A stretch of DNA of 64,000 nt from Saccharothrix ecbatanensis. GTDB taxonomy: Bacteria > Actinomycetota > Actinomycetes > Mycobacteriales > Pseudonocardiaceae. The translations under genes and the position numbers were made by a program. Shown piece by piece: positions 8,887 through 16,313 of the stretch (its first letter is position 1; the number at the start of each line of letters is the position of its first letter). The notes below the pieces were generated by a model, which was given only the letters and a program-made list of their open reading frames with translations, did no database searches and was not told where the DNA came from. Location: positions 1,798,001 to 1,862,000 of the forward strand of contig NZ_JACHMO010000001.1 of the NCBI RefSeq assembly GCF_014205015.1, in the 5' to 3' direction.

Positions 8887-9972
8887 ATGGGGGTGCACAT
8901 CGTCGGCACCGGCGGGTACCAGCCGGGCGAACCGATCCTCACCAGTGAGATCGAACGCCTGGTCGGCCCGCTGCCGGACGATGTCCGCGAGGGCTTGTCG
9001 ATCGACCAGCGGTTCTGGATGATCGACCCGCTGACCGGGGAACACCGGGAGAACAACTCGGACATGGCCTACAAGGCCACCGTGCAGGCCCTGGCGGCGG
9101 CGGGGATCGAGCCCGCCGACGTCGACCTGCTGATCCTGTCCACCGGTACCCCCGACTACCCGCTGCCACCGGTGGTGAACCTGGTGCAGGAACGGTTGGG
9201 CATCGCCGAGTGCGAGACCCTGGAGATCCGTTCCGGCGGCGCGGGCGCGGTGCAGGGGATGGAGATCGCCCGGATGAAGCTGGAGCGCGGGGACTGCGGG
9301 AACGCGGTCGTCATCGGCTCCGAGGCGATCTCGCCGGTGCTCGCACCGGTCTTCCTCGGCAAGGACCCGTACTCGATCCGGATGCGGGACCGGATGCCGG
9401 TCTACATGTTCGGTGACGGCGCGGGCGCCATGGTGCTCAAGGAGTCCAGCACGCCGGGCGGGCTCCTCGGCGGCGTGAGCCGTTGCATCGGCGGCCTGCG
9501 CAAGCCGGGGATCCACTCGGTCGGCGGTGGCACCCACGCGCCGATCCACGAGCAGGTCGCGGCCAAGCGGCTGGTCGACCTGAAGGTGGACGTGGTCGGA
9601 GCGGGGGACTTCACGCCGGTCATGGTCACCAGGGCGATCAGCGACACCGTGCGGCAGGCGGGCATCGACATCGCGTCGGTCGACCTGTGCCTGGTTCCCG
9701 AGGGCAACGTCGGCTGGATGCTGGAGTCCCTCAAGGAGTCCGGCTTGGACACCGCGGAGTGGAAGGCGCTGGACGGGCGCATCATCGACAGTCTTTCGGT
9801 GATGGGCGCGGTCGGCAGCGCCGCGGTGCCGCTGTTCCTCGACGACGCCTGGCGCGACGGTCGCGTGGCGCCCGGCCGGCGGGTGATGCTGGTCGGTGTG
9901 GAGAGCACGAAGTGGATCTACGCGGGCGCGGTGGTCGACTGGACCGCGCCTTCCCCCGTCGCCGCACCCTGA
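8887..9972 (+). CDS. KASIII (FabH-fold) homologue lacking the catalytic triad
   Basis: 361 residues with clear FabH architecture: DVDLLILSTGTPDYPLP, FGDGAGAMVL, a C-terminal GRRVMLVGVE strand. All three catalytic positions differ. The Cys of the (A/S)AC-AGF loop is Gly118 in EIRSGGAGAV. The His of PHQAN is Glu272 in VPEGNVGW. The Asn of GNTSAA is replaced in MGAVGSAA. It therefore should not condense acyl-CoA with malonyl-ACP by the known mechanism. Precedent for a triad-less KASIII is PqsB, which works only as a partner of an active subunit. It may be a structural partner, an acyl transfer/esterification enzyme or a folding partner of the ketosynthases. ATG 8887 follows the ACP stop closely. 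Confidence 0.85.
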   Translation: MGVHIVGTGGYQPGEPILTSEIERLVGPLPDDVREGLSIDQRFWMIDPLTGEHRENNSDMAYKATVQALAAAGIEPADVDLLILSTGTPDYPLPPVVNLVQERLGIAECETLEIRSGGAGAVQGMEIARMKLERGDCGNAVVIGSEAISPVLAPVFLGKDPYSIRMRDRMPVYMFGDGAGAMVLKESSTPGGLLGGVSRCIGGLRKPGIHSVGGGTHAPIHEQVAAKRLVDLKVDVVGAGDFTPVMVTRAISDTVRQAGIDIASVDLCLVPEGNVGWMLESLKESGLDTAEWKALDGRIIDSLSVMGAVGSAAVPLFLDDAWRDGRVAPGRRVMLVGVESTKWIYAGAVVDWTAPSPVAAP

Positions 9973-9988
9973 CGGCGATCGGACCGGT

Positions 9989-10019
9989 GGCCGGCTCGGC
10001 GACCTCTCCCGAGCCGGCC
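9989..10019 (+). terminator. Perfect 11-bp hairpin after the KASIII homologue
   Basis: GGCCGGCTCGG at 9989-9999 pairs perfectly with CCGAGCCGGCC at 10009-10019 across a 9-base loop, just after the stop at 9972 and 28 bases before the Rieske gene. A pyrimidine-rich run (TCTCGTCTTCC) follows. It is a plausible terminator or partial attenuator dividing the operon. Confidence 0.65.
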
Positions 10020-10046
10020 GTCTCGTCTTCCGCCACGACGAAATGA

Positions 10047-10385
10047 GTGACCGCAGTGACTGTGCCAGAGGTGCGCGTCGCGCACATCGACGACATCCCG
10101 CCGGGGAAGCTGCTGACCAGGGAGGTCGACGGCAGCAAGGTGCTACTGGCCAATGTGGACGGTGAGATCTGCGCCGTCGGCGCCGAGTGCAGCCACGAAG
10201 GCGCGCCACTCGGCGAGGGCGAGCTGGACGGCGCCATGATCGAGTGCCCGTGGCACTTCAGCAGGTTCTGCCTGCGCACCGGCGAGGCGCTGGACCCCCC
10301 TGCCATGGACCCGGTCGACGTGTTCACGGTGGACGTGCGGGCGGGTGAGATCTTCGTCAGCAGACGGGAAATGGCCCAGGAGTGA
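10047..10385 (+). CDS. Rieske-type [2Fe-2S] ferredoxin
   Basis: 112 residues, the size of dioxygenase-type Rieske ferredoxins. Cluster ligands are Cys48 and His50 (ECSHEGAPLGEG) and Cys67 and His70 (ECPWHFSRF). The family shuttles electrons to oxygenases. Here the obvious acceptors are the two P450s, although P450s usually use ferredoxins of the [3Fe-4S] or plant type, so this pairing is inference. GTG 10047 is the longest start; GTG 10056 is also possible. No dedicated ferredoxin reductase gene is next to it, but the flavin reductase-like gene follows. Confidence 0.9.
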   Translation: MTAVTVPEVRVAHIDDIPPGKLLTREVDGSKVLLANVDGEICAVGAECSHEGAPLGEGELDGAMIECPWHFSRFCLRTGEALDPPAMDPVDVFTVDVRAGEIFVSRREMAQE

Positions 10386-10391
10386 GCACAC

Positions 10392-10414
10392 CGGACGTCG
10401 GCTGGAGACGTCCG
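10392..10414 (+). terminator. Short hairpin between Rieske and flavin reductase genes
   Basis: CGGACGTC at 10392-10399 pairs with GACGTCCG at 10407-10414 over a 7-base loop, immediately after the Rieske stop. There is no T-tract, so it may be a processing or weak termination site. Confidence 0.4.
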
Positions 10415-10456
10415 CGCTCCGGCAGGAAATCGGCGACACGAGCGGGGTGGGCGTAG

Positions 10457-11056
10457 ATGACTGGCTGGTTCGACGGCACCGCCTCGGTGGGAACCGTCCC
10501 GCCCGACGCGACGATGATTCTCGGCCACCGGTTCGTGGCCGCTCCGACGGCACAACCGGACCCGGTGCCCGCGCCGGGCTTCACCTCACGGCAACTGCGC
10601 GATGTCATGGGCCAGTTCGCCACCGGGGTGACCGTCGTGACCATGCCGGGCGAAGACGGCCCGAGCGCCGTCACGGTCAACTCGTTCACCTCGTTGTCGC
10701 TGGACCCGGCCCTGGCCATGGTCTGCCTCCGCACCCGGTCCCGGAGCGCGACCGACCTGCGCGCGGCGGCCCGGTTCGCGGTGAACATCCTCGGCGCGGG
10801 CCAGGCCGAGCTGTGCCGGTTGTTCGCCTCGTCGGACCGGCCGTCCGGGCACCAGGCGTTCGCCCGGGTCCCGCACCGGATCGGCCGGACCGGGGCGCCC
10901 TTGCTCGACGGCACGGTCGGCCACGTCGAATGCCTGCTGGAGAGTCAGGTGCCGGTGGGTGACCACACCATCTTCGTCGGCGCGGTGCTCGCCATCGAGG
11001 CCGGCTCCGCCGACGGCCCACTGGTCTTCCACGGGGGCAAGTACTTCACCACTTGA
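10457..11056 (+). CDS. Flavin reductase-like protein (FMN-binding split barrel)
   Basis: 199 residues. The core (about 47-199) has LRDVMGQFATGVTVVTM, AVTVNSFTSLSLDPALAMVCL and FAVNILGAGQAEL, the standard pattern of NAD(P)H:flavin oxidoreductases that feed two-component monooxygenases. A 45-residue N-terminal extension, rich in Pro and Thr, precedes the fold. The closing segment FVGAVLAIE and GPLVFHGGKYFTT is also typical. It would supply reduced flavin to an oxygenase, but no flavin-dependent oxygenase is in this part of the cluster. It might belong to the unseen left part, or act itself on an intermediate. Confidence 0.85.
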   Translation: MTGWFDGTASVGTVPPDATMILGHRFVAAPTAQPDPVPAPGFTSRQLRDVMGQFATGVTVVTMPGEDGPSAVTVNSFTSLSLDPALAMVCLRTRSRSATDLRAAARFAVNILGAGQAELCRLFASSDRPSGHQAFARVPHRIGRTGAPLLDGTVGHVECLLESQVPVGDHTIFVGAVLAIEAGSADGPLVFHGGKYFTT

Positions 11057-11080
11057 GCACGGACTAGCGATCGGAAGGTC

Positions 11081-12031
11081 ATGACTGGTACCGCATTGCT
11101 GTTTCCCGGCCAGGGATCCCAACGCGTCGGGATGGGACTCGATCTCGTTGAGCGGCACGGCGACCTCGTGCGCGAGCTCTACCGAACGGCGGACGAGGTG
11201 CTCGGGTTCGGGCTGTCCGAGCTGTGCTGGCACGGCACCGCGGAACAGTTGCGGCCGACCGAGATCACCCAACCCGCGGTGTTCCTGACGAGCATGGCGT
11301 TGCTGCGGATCGCCCAGGAGCGCGGTCTGGCCCCCGACGCGGTCGCCGGGCACAGCCTGGGTGAGTACACCGCACTGGTCTGCGGGGGCGCGCTGGACTG
11401 GGTGGACGCGCTGCGCCTGGTGCGCAGGCGGGGTGAGCTGATGGCCGAGGTGAACAGCCGCACTCCGGGCCGGATGGCCGCGATCGTCGGCCTCGACGCC
11501 GACCAGGTGGACGGGCTGTGCGCGCTGGCGAAGGCCGAGCACGGGCTGGTCGAGGTGGCGAACTACAACGAGCCGGGGCAGACCGTGGTGTCCGGTGTCG
11601 AGGAGGCGGTGCTTGCGGTCGTCGCGGCGGCCAAGGGCTCCGGTGCGACCAAGGTGGTGCTGCTCGACGTCGGCGCCCCGTTCCACTGCTCGCTGATGCG
11701 CGATGTCGAGGACGAGTTCGCGGCGGAGTTGGAGCGGGTCGTCGTGCGGGACCCGGTGGTGCCGATCGTGGCCAACGTGACCGCGGACTACGCCCGCACA
11801 GCGGCGGATGTGCTGGGCAACCTGCGCAGCCAGCTCACCGGCGCGGTCCGGTGGACGGAGACCATGTTCCGGCTGGCGGACGCGGGGATGACCCGGTTCG
11901 TGGAGGTCGGTCCCGGCCGGGTGCTGACCGGTTTCGTCCGGGCGGCGCTGCCCGATTCCGAGGTGCTGCCGACCGGCGACGTGCGCAGGCTGGATCGGGC
12001 GCTGAGCGCGTTGGCGGCCACCGTGGCGTGA
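11081..12031 (+). CDS. Malonyl-CoA:ACP transacylase (FabD-like)
   Basis: 316 residues. The N-terminal LLFPGQGSQRVGMG, the nucleophile elbow GHSLGEYTAL (Ser92), the substrate Arg in RRRGELM and the catalytic His202 in GAPFHCSLM are all present. It loads malonyl units on the ACP. Clusters of this kind often borrow the housekeeping FabD, so a dedicated copy is notable. The RBS GGAAGG lies at 11072-11077, 24 bases after the flavin reductase stop, so it is cotranscribed. It is the last gene of the cluster on this side: direction and spacing change after it. Confidence 0.93.
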   Translation: MTGTALLFPGQGSQRVGMGLDLVERHGDLVRELYRTADEVLGFGLSELCWHGTAEQLRPTEITQPAVFLTSMALLRIAQERGLAPDAVAGHSLGEYTALVCGGALDWVDALRLVRRRGELMAEVNSRTPGRMAAIVGLDADQVDGLCALAKAEHGLVEVANYNEPGQTVVSGVEEAVLAVVAAAKGSGATKVVLLDVGAPFHCSLMRDVEDEFAAELERVVVRDPVVPIVANVTADYARTAADVLGNLRSQLTGAVRWTETMFRLADAGMTRFVEVGPGRVLTGFVRAALPDSEVLPTGDVRRLDRALSALAATVA

Positions 12032-12174
12032 TCATCGGCCTTGTCGAGAACCCTTGCCGGTGCCACGATTGCTGTGGTGGTGGCCTCGCTGCCCGACGAG
12101 TGAGCAGGCCGTGGTGCTTACCCTGTGAGTATCGCCAGGCGGCAGGCTGACGAACGCAGGAAGTCTGGTGTTGT

Positions 12175-12354
12175 ATGAACGACCGATCCGATCTGGGCGA
12201 CCCGCTGCTTGACCGACTCAAGCACGCCGTCGGTTCGATGCCCGATTCCGTGCTCCAGGACGCGTTCGACGTGTTCAAGCACCGGCCCCAGCCCACGCCG
12301 ACCCGCCCGCGTGCCTTCGCCGCCTGGCTGGGAACATGGTTGCGCCGCTCCTGA
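12175..12354 (+). CDS. Small hypothetical protein, 59 residues
   Basis: A 60-codon frame from ATG 12175 to TGA 12354. It begins MNDRSDLGDPLLDRL and ends AAWLGTWLRRS. The codons show strong GC preference at third positions. AGGAAG lies about 12 bases upstream, somewhat far. The product has an acidic amphipathic N-terminal half, a Pro-rich middle and a basic Trp-containing end. I do not recognise a family. It could be a small regulator or a ribosomal peptide precursor, but it has no obvious leader/core boundary and no modification enzyme next to it. Confidence 0.45.
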   Translation: MNDRSDLGDPLLDRLKHAVGSMPDSVLQDAFDVFKHRPQPTPTRPRAFAAWLGTWLRRS

Positions 12355-12439
12355 AGCCCGTCGAGGGAAGGCCTTAGCACAGATACGCCGCGCTTGTCAT
12401 GGCGCATGTGCTGATCGGTATCCATTGACAACAACGTGC

Positions 12440-12476
12440 AGCGCACCCGAATCGCGCGGTTCGCTCTGGGTGCGCT
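12440..12476 (+). terminator. Hairpin, 9-bp stem
   Basis: AGCGCACCC at 12440-12448 pairs with GGGTGCGCT at 12468-12476. There is no T-tract. It stands just before a stronger terminator. Confidence 0.5.
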
Positions 12477-12493
12477 CGCCTTCACTCTTGGTC

Positions 12494-12535
12494 GGCCCTG
12501 CCGGTCCGGCCTGTGGCCTTGGCAGGGCTCCGTTT
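12494..12535 (+). terminator. Intrinsic terminator
   Basis: GGCCCTGCC at 12494-12502 pairs with GGCAGGGCT at 12521-12529 (one G-U pair), followed by CCGTTTT at 12530-12535. This is the best rho-independent terminator in the region and closes the polyketide-side transcription unit. Confidence 0.7.
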
Positions 12536-12868
12536 TCCATGATCCGCAGCTAGACGCCCGTAAAAGCGCACTCGGCCGAGTCGGATGACGATTCACATTT
12601 CGGTCCGGCGGTGTGCGGCGGGTGGGGAGCGGTCCCCGGTTCCGCCTGAACGTGACCACTTTATGCAGGCCCGGACGCCTCCAGTGGCCCACAAACGGCG
12701 TTCCGGTCCCTGTAGTGTCGCTTCTCGAAGCGGGACGTGGAACGAGGTGTCGACGGTGTTGCGTCGCTTCGCGTCAGCGGTGGGGTGGGTCGATTTCTTC
12801 GGCTGAAGAGATTATATGGACCTCGCCATGCGTGCGCATGTCCGGATGGCAGAGAGAAGCGGGTAACA

Positions 12869-13435
12869 ATGCCCAATTCGACAGTTGATGAGCTTGTCGA
12901 AGAATGCCTTGTCGGTAGCCAGGCGGCCTGGAACGAGTTAGTTCGCCGTTACGCCCCATTGGTGTGGGCGATCGCCCGCTCGCACCGTTTGTCGAGAACG
13001 GACTGCGAGGACGTCAGCCAGGCGACGTGGATGCAGGTGGTGAAGCACCTGACCAAGCTCCGCTCGCCCGACCGGTTCGCCGAGTGGCTGGCCGTGGCCG
13101 CGAAGCGGGAAAGCCTCAAGCACCTGCCGCGAGTCGCCCGGCACGTGCCTTCCGGGGACTCGACGGCATTCGACCGGCTCGACGAGTCGGCGCCGGACCC
13201 GGAGGCGGCCGCTGTCGGCCGGGACCGGGACACGTTGGTGCTGCGCGCGTTGCAGGACCTGCCCGCCAGGGACCAGGCGCTGCTGGGCCTGCTGATGTGC
13301 GACCCACCGCGTAGCTATGACGAGATCAGCGCTGAGCTGGGTATCCCGCGAGGGTCCATCGGCCCGTTCCGGGCCCGCTCACTGGTTCGGCTGGAGCGCA
13401 GGCTCCGCGAGCTCGGCGACGACACCCTCGACTGA
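12869..13435 (+). CDS. RNA polymerase sigma factor, ECF-like (sigma-70 regions 2 and 4)
   Basis: 188 residues. Region 2 is at about 20-90 (AWNELVRRYAPLVWAIARSHRLSRTDCEDVSQATWMQV). Region 4 is at about 125-180, with the helix-turn-helix SYDEISAELGIPRGSIGPFRARSLVRLERRL. ATG 12869 begins the conserved part and follows AGAGAGAAGCGGG; upstream in-frame codons have no homology. No anti-sigma factor gene is adjacent, so control is probably transcriptional or through a distant partner. It overlaps the convergent amidohydrolase gene by 57 bases at the 3' ends. Its target genes are not apparent. Confidence 0.9.
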   Translation: MPNSTVDELVEECLVGSQAAWNELVRRYAPLVWAIARSHRLSRTDCEDVSQATWMQVVKHLTKLRSPDRFAEWLAVAAKRESLKHLPRVARHVPSGDSTAFDRLDESAPDPEAAAVGRDRDTLVLRALQDLPARDQALLGLLMCDPPRSYDEISAELGIPRGSIGPFRARSLVRLERRLRELGDDTLD

Positions 13436-14710
13436 GGCGTTGCGGTCGACGCCGGCCACCGGCACGCCCGCCCGCCAGATCGCCACGATGGAGCGGGTCG
13501 CGGTGATGTCCGCGGCGGGATCGCCGTCCACCAGCACGAGGTCCGCCCTGAGCCCGGGCGCGATCCGGCCCCGGTCGGTTAGCCCGAAATGCGCGGCGGG
13601 GGAGCTGGTCGCGGCGGCCAGCGCCTCGACCGGGCTCAGGCCCGCGTCCACCAGGCAGACCAGCTCGCGGTGCACGCTCGCGCCGTGCACGACCGGGAAC
13701 GATCCGTGCGGCCCGTCATTGGCGTCGGTGCCCGCCAGCAGCGGCACACCGGCCTCGTACAACGCGGCCGAGGCCCGCTTGGCATTGCGATAGATGTGGG
13801 GCATCGGGGGCATCATCGGCATCGGCTTGCCGACCGCCGGTCGGACCGAGTCCGGCAGGTAGGGGCCGATCCGCGGGTCGGCGGCCAGTTCGACGCCGGC
13901 GTCCGATCCGGTCATCGCCTCCACGAGAGCCAGTGTGCCGATCACGAAGACGCCCGCGGCCGCGGCGGCCTTGGCGATCCGCGTGCTGCTGCGCTCCACC
14001 ACGTCCTGGTCGGTGCTCGGCGAGACGTACATGTGCGCCAGGCCGTCCACGCCCGCGTCGATGGCCAGCTCGGCGGAGTCCAGCGAGATGGCGTGCGCGA
14101 TGGTCTTGATCCCCGCAGCGTGCGCCGCGGCGACCAAGGCCCGCACGGTCGGCCGGTCGAGCGCGGGGATGTCCATCCCGAGCTGCGCGCCGTCCTCGAT
14201 GAGGATCTTCAGGTAGTTCGAGCCGTCCGCCAGCCGGGCGTGCACGAACGCCTCGGCGTCGTCGGGGCCGGCTACCGTGGGGAACGGGCCGAAGACGGGG
14301 CCCATGATCTGGCTGGGGTGCCCGTTCGGAGCGGTCGCGCCCACCCCGGCGCTGCGGATGTCCGCGACATCGTCGCGCGTGCGGGCCTGCTCCTTGGAGT
14401 CGGCGGACGTCCGGTCCGTCGAGAACATGTCGAACTCGGTGGTCACGCCGAACCGCAGTGCCTGGGCGAGGCCGCCGGGGAAGACGTGCGTGTGCGCGTC
14501 GATGAGACCCGGTAACAAGGTCCGGCCCGCGCCGTCCACGATCTCCGCGTGCCCGTCGTGCGCAGCGGCCGGGGTGACCTGTTCGATCAGGCCGTTTCGG
14601 ATGACCACCGTCATCCCCTGGAGCATGCGGGTGCCGTCGAACACCCGGACATCGCGGATGACCGTCGGGCGGTGGCGCGGCTTTATGGTACTGCTAGTTC
14701 CGGAACTCAT
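13379..14710 (-). CDS. Amidohydrolase family protein (imidazolonepropionase-like)
   Basis: 443 residues. Metal-binding HxH is DAHTHV following GRTLLPGLI; further ligands fit IAHAIS, LAHMYV and the Asp of LLAGTDAND. The C-terminal GRIAPGLRADLVLVDGDP is typical of the superfamily. Likely an amidase, cyclic imide or lactone hydrolase; the substrate is not readable. The start is taken at ATG 14710 (MSSGTSST), which lies inside the operator shared with the divergent TetR gene. GTG codons further in are possible. The divergent TetR repressor suggests substrate-induced expression, with the hydrolase as its main target. Confidence 0.85.
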   Translation of the reverse strand: MSSGTSSTIKPRHRPTVIRDVRVFDGTRMLQGMTVVIRNGLIEQVTPAAAHDGHAEIVDGAGRTLLPGLIDAHTHVFPGGLAQALRFGVTTEFDMFSTDRTSADSKEQARTRDDVADIRSAGVGATAPNGHPSQIMGPVFGPFPTVAGPDDAEAFVHARLADGSNYLKILIEDGAQLGMDIPALDRPTVRALVAAAHAAGIKTIAHAISLDSAELAIDAGVDGLAHMYVSPSTDQDVVERSSTRIAKAAAAAGVFVIGTLALVEAMTGSDAGVELAADPRIGPYLPDSVRPAVGKPMPMMPPMPHIYRNAKRASAALYEAGVPLLAGTDANDGPHGSFPVVHGASVHRELVCLVDAGLSPVEALAAATSSPAAHFGLTDRGRIAPGLRADLVLVDGDPAADITATRSIVAIWRAGVPVAGVDRNASVEGVVAELAEPALQPNQ

Positions 14711-14716
14711 GGTTCC
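14696..14716. promoter_or_regulatory. Palindromic operator between amidohydrolase and TetR genes
   Basis: AGTTCCGGAACT at 14696-14707 is a perfect 12-bp palindrome. An overlapping imperfect repeat, GGAAC-N5-GTTCC at 14702-14716, follows. The site spans both divergent start regions, where a TetR dimer would block both genes. TATGGT at 14685-14690 is a possible -10 for the TetR gene, which would then have a short leader. Confidence 0.65.
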
Positions 14717-14729
14717 GTATGATGGCACC

Positions 14730-15359
14730 ATGCCGCATGAACCGCAAGCTCTCGGCAGACCGCGGGACGGCCGGGTCGACCGCGCCATCACCAGCTCGAC
14801 CCAGGCGGTGCTGGCCGAGGTGGGGTACACCGGACTCACCGTGGAGGCGGTCGCCGCCAGGGCGGGCACCAGCAAGGCGGCCATCTACCGCCGCTACGGC
14901 AGCCGACCGGAGATGATCTTCGCGTCGGTCGTGCACGGTCTCGACCTGTCGCCGCCGCCGGACACCGGGTCGCTGCTCGGCGATCTGCGCGCGCTGACCG
15001 CGGAGATCGCGGAGAGCCTGTCTGTCCCGCCGCCGGACGTGCTTCCCGGGCTCCTCGCGGACAAGCACAAGGACGCGACGTTCGCGGCCACCTTCGTCAG
15101 CGAGTACGTCGACGTCGAGCAGCGTTGCCTAACCGAACTGCTCGATCGGGCCGTGCGCCGGGGCGAGCTGAGCCGCAGACCCGATCCGACCGTGGTGCAC
15201 GCCCTGTTGCTCGGCCCGATCTTCGCCCGGTTGTTCCTGCTGTCCACGACCGACGACGAGGCCAAGGCGGGCATCGCCGCGTTCGGGTTGCTGGTGGCCG
15301 AGCACGCCGGGGCGTCGTTGTGCGCGCTGTTCGGGCCATGCCCCGGGCGCGACGCGTAA
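14730..15359 (+). CDS. TetR/AcrR family transcriptional regulator
   Basis: 209 residues. The N-terminal helix-turn-helix is at about 15-62 (VLAEVGYTGLTVEAVAARAGTSKAAIYRRYGSRPEMI). The rest is the all-helical ligand domain, ending in a TetR_C-like LLLGPIFARLFLLS. ATG 14730 is preferred over in-frame ATG 14709 because the latter would lie inside the operator. It is divergent from the amidohydrolase gene and probably represses it and itself through the palindrome at 14696. Confidence 0.9.
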   Translation: MPHEPQALGRPRDGRVDRAITSSTQAVLAEVGYTGLTVEAVAARAGTSKAAIYRRYGSRPEMIFASVVHGLDLSPPPDTGSLLGDLRALTAEIAESLSVPPPDVLPGLLADKHKDATFAATFVSEYVDVEQRCLTELLDRAVRRGELSRRPDPTVVHALLLGPIFARLFLLSTTDDEAKAGIAAFGLLVAEHAGASLCALFGPCPGRDA

Positions 15360-15398
15360 CGGCAGGTCGCGGCGGCCGTCGAAGTCCGTGCTGAGCGC

Positions 15399-15735
15399 TC
15401 AGAAGCCCAGTCTGGGTTGCAGCTCCTGGAGGACCGCGATCATGCCGAGCAGGTGCTCCTCGCTGTGCGCGGCGTTGATGGTCAATCGCAGGGTCGAGTG
15501 CGTGCGGACGGGAAGACGTCGATCGGCGCCCGGTAGCCCCGGTAGCCCCGGTCGACCAGCGTCGGTTCGGTCGCGGTGAGCAGCCGGATCGAATGGGGTC
15601 GCGGTGGCCGGCGACAGCTGCCCGCCGAACATCGGGCTCGGGTCGAGCGCCTCCAGCGCGGTGATCGCCTCACCCGGGCCGGCCACCACGCAGCCGGTCA
15701 GCCCGAGGGTGCGATCGAGGGAGCCGTTTGTCGCG
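15399..15735 (-). pseudogene. Remnant of an alpha-oxoamine synthase (BioF/KBL-like)
   Basis: Three pieces of one PLP-enzyme C-terminus lie in order but in two frames. On the minus strand GLTGCVVAGPGEAI...MFGGQLSPATA is in one frame. IRLLTATEPTLVDRGYRGYR followed by APIDVFPS is in a second frame. HSTLRLTINAAHSEEHLLGM is back in the first. The order matches the C-terminal part of 8-amino-7-oxononanoate synthase-type enzymes (GxxGG..., SxxLxP, small-domain APIxxF, LRxxxxAAHT). The N-terminal two thirds and the PLP lysine are gone. The gene has decayed by frameshifts and truncation. An intact but distinct member of the family lies at 55169-56770. Confidence 0.6.
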
Positions 15736-15739
15736 CGCG

Positions 15740-16313
15740 CCCTCGTCCGGATCGGCCCGAACCGGCCGGAATCCGCCGGAACCGTGCGGCTGGTGGAGCC
15801 GTTGGCGTTCCTTGGCGTTGATGTCCTTTTAGGACCGTAAGGCGCGTGGTGCGCACCGGCCTCGTCCGGGGCGGCAATTGAGCACCGCCCCCGCAGAATG
15901 CGATCTCTATTCACATTGTGTGCGGCCGGTCGCCTCGCCGGCCTGGTCCAACGCGATCGGGGTGCACTCGACTAAGTGCGTGTTCGGCAGCAGTGGTTGA
16001 CATACGTACACCGTAAGTACATAGTGAGCAGGGTGACTTACAGCGTATGTTGCAGGGTGGGGCGGGTTTCGGGGAGAGCGCCGCCCACGCGCTGACCGGC
16101 CCGCACGTGCGAGCCGGCCGCTCGGATCGAGCCCTGTCGGCACAGCCCACGAGCGGTGCCAAATGGGTCCTGCGGGGTGCCGATATTCCACTCAACGGGG
16201 ATCCGCGTCGATTCTGGCACGCGGGGGACAAGCGTCCTCGGCTGCGCGAAAACGGCCGCCGAACACAGCAATCCGTAATACCTGACAATGAGAATCCCTG
16301 GGGGGGACCCCTG
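15740..16313. other. 574-base stretch before the LuxR-type gene
   Basis: No supported gene. The frame of the downstream regulator stays open back to 16047, but that part has no conserved sequence and no good RBS. A strong promoter is listed at 15997-16025, which would give an untranslated leader of about 280 bases. Confidence 0.55.
15997..16025 (+). promoter_or_regulatory. Sigma-70-type promoter TTGACA-N17-CATAGT
   Basis: A consensus -35 (TTGACA, 15997-16002) is followed after 17 bases by CATAGT (16020-16025). It is the only AT-rich block in a long gap before the LuxR-type gene and reads toward it. The repeated GTAC-type half sites in the spacer (TACGTACACCGTAAGTAC) could bind a regulator. 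Confidence 0.6.

Larger units (their letters stand above)
12355..12868. other. 514-base intergenic stretch before the sigma factor
   Basis: No convincing gene. It contains the two hairpins listed separately (12440-12476 and 12494-12535), which probably end transcription from the left, and an AT-rich GATTATATGG block at about 12810 that could be the -10 region of the sigma-factor promoter. Confidence 0.6.

Noticed and set aside
16047..16313. Upstream extension of the LuxR-type gene from the first in-frame ATG
   Set aside because: No RBS, no conservation pattern; ATG 16314 has a G-rich RBS and the promoter would leave a leader.
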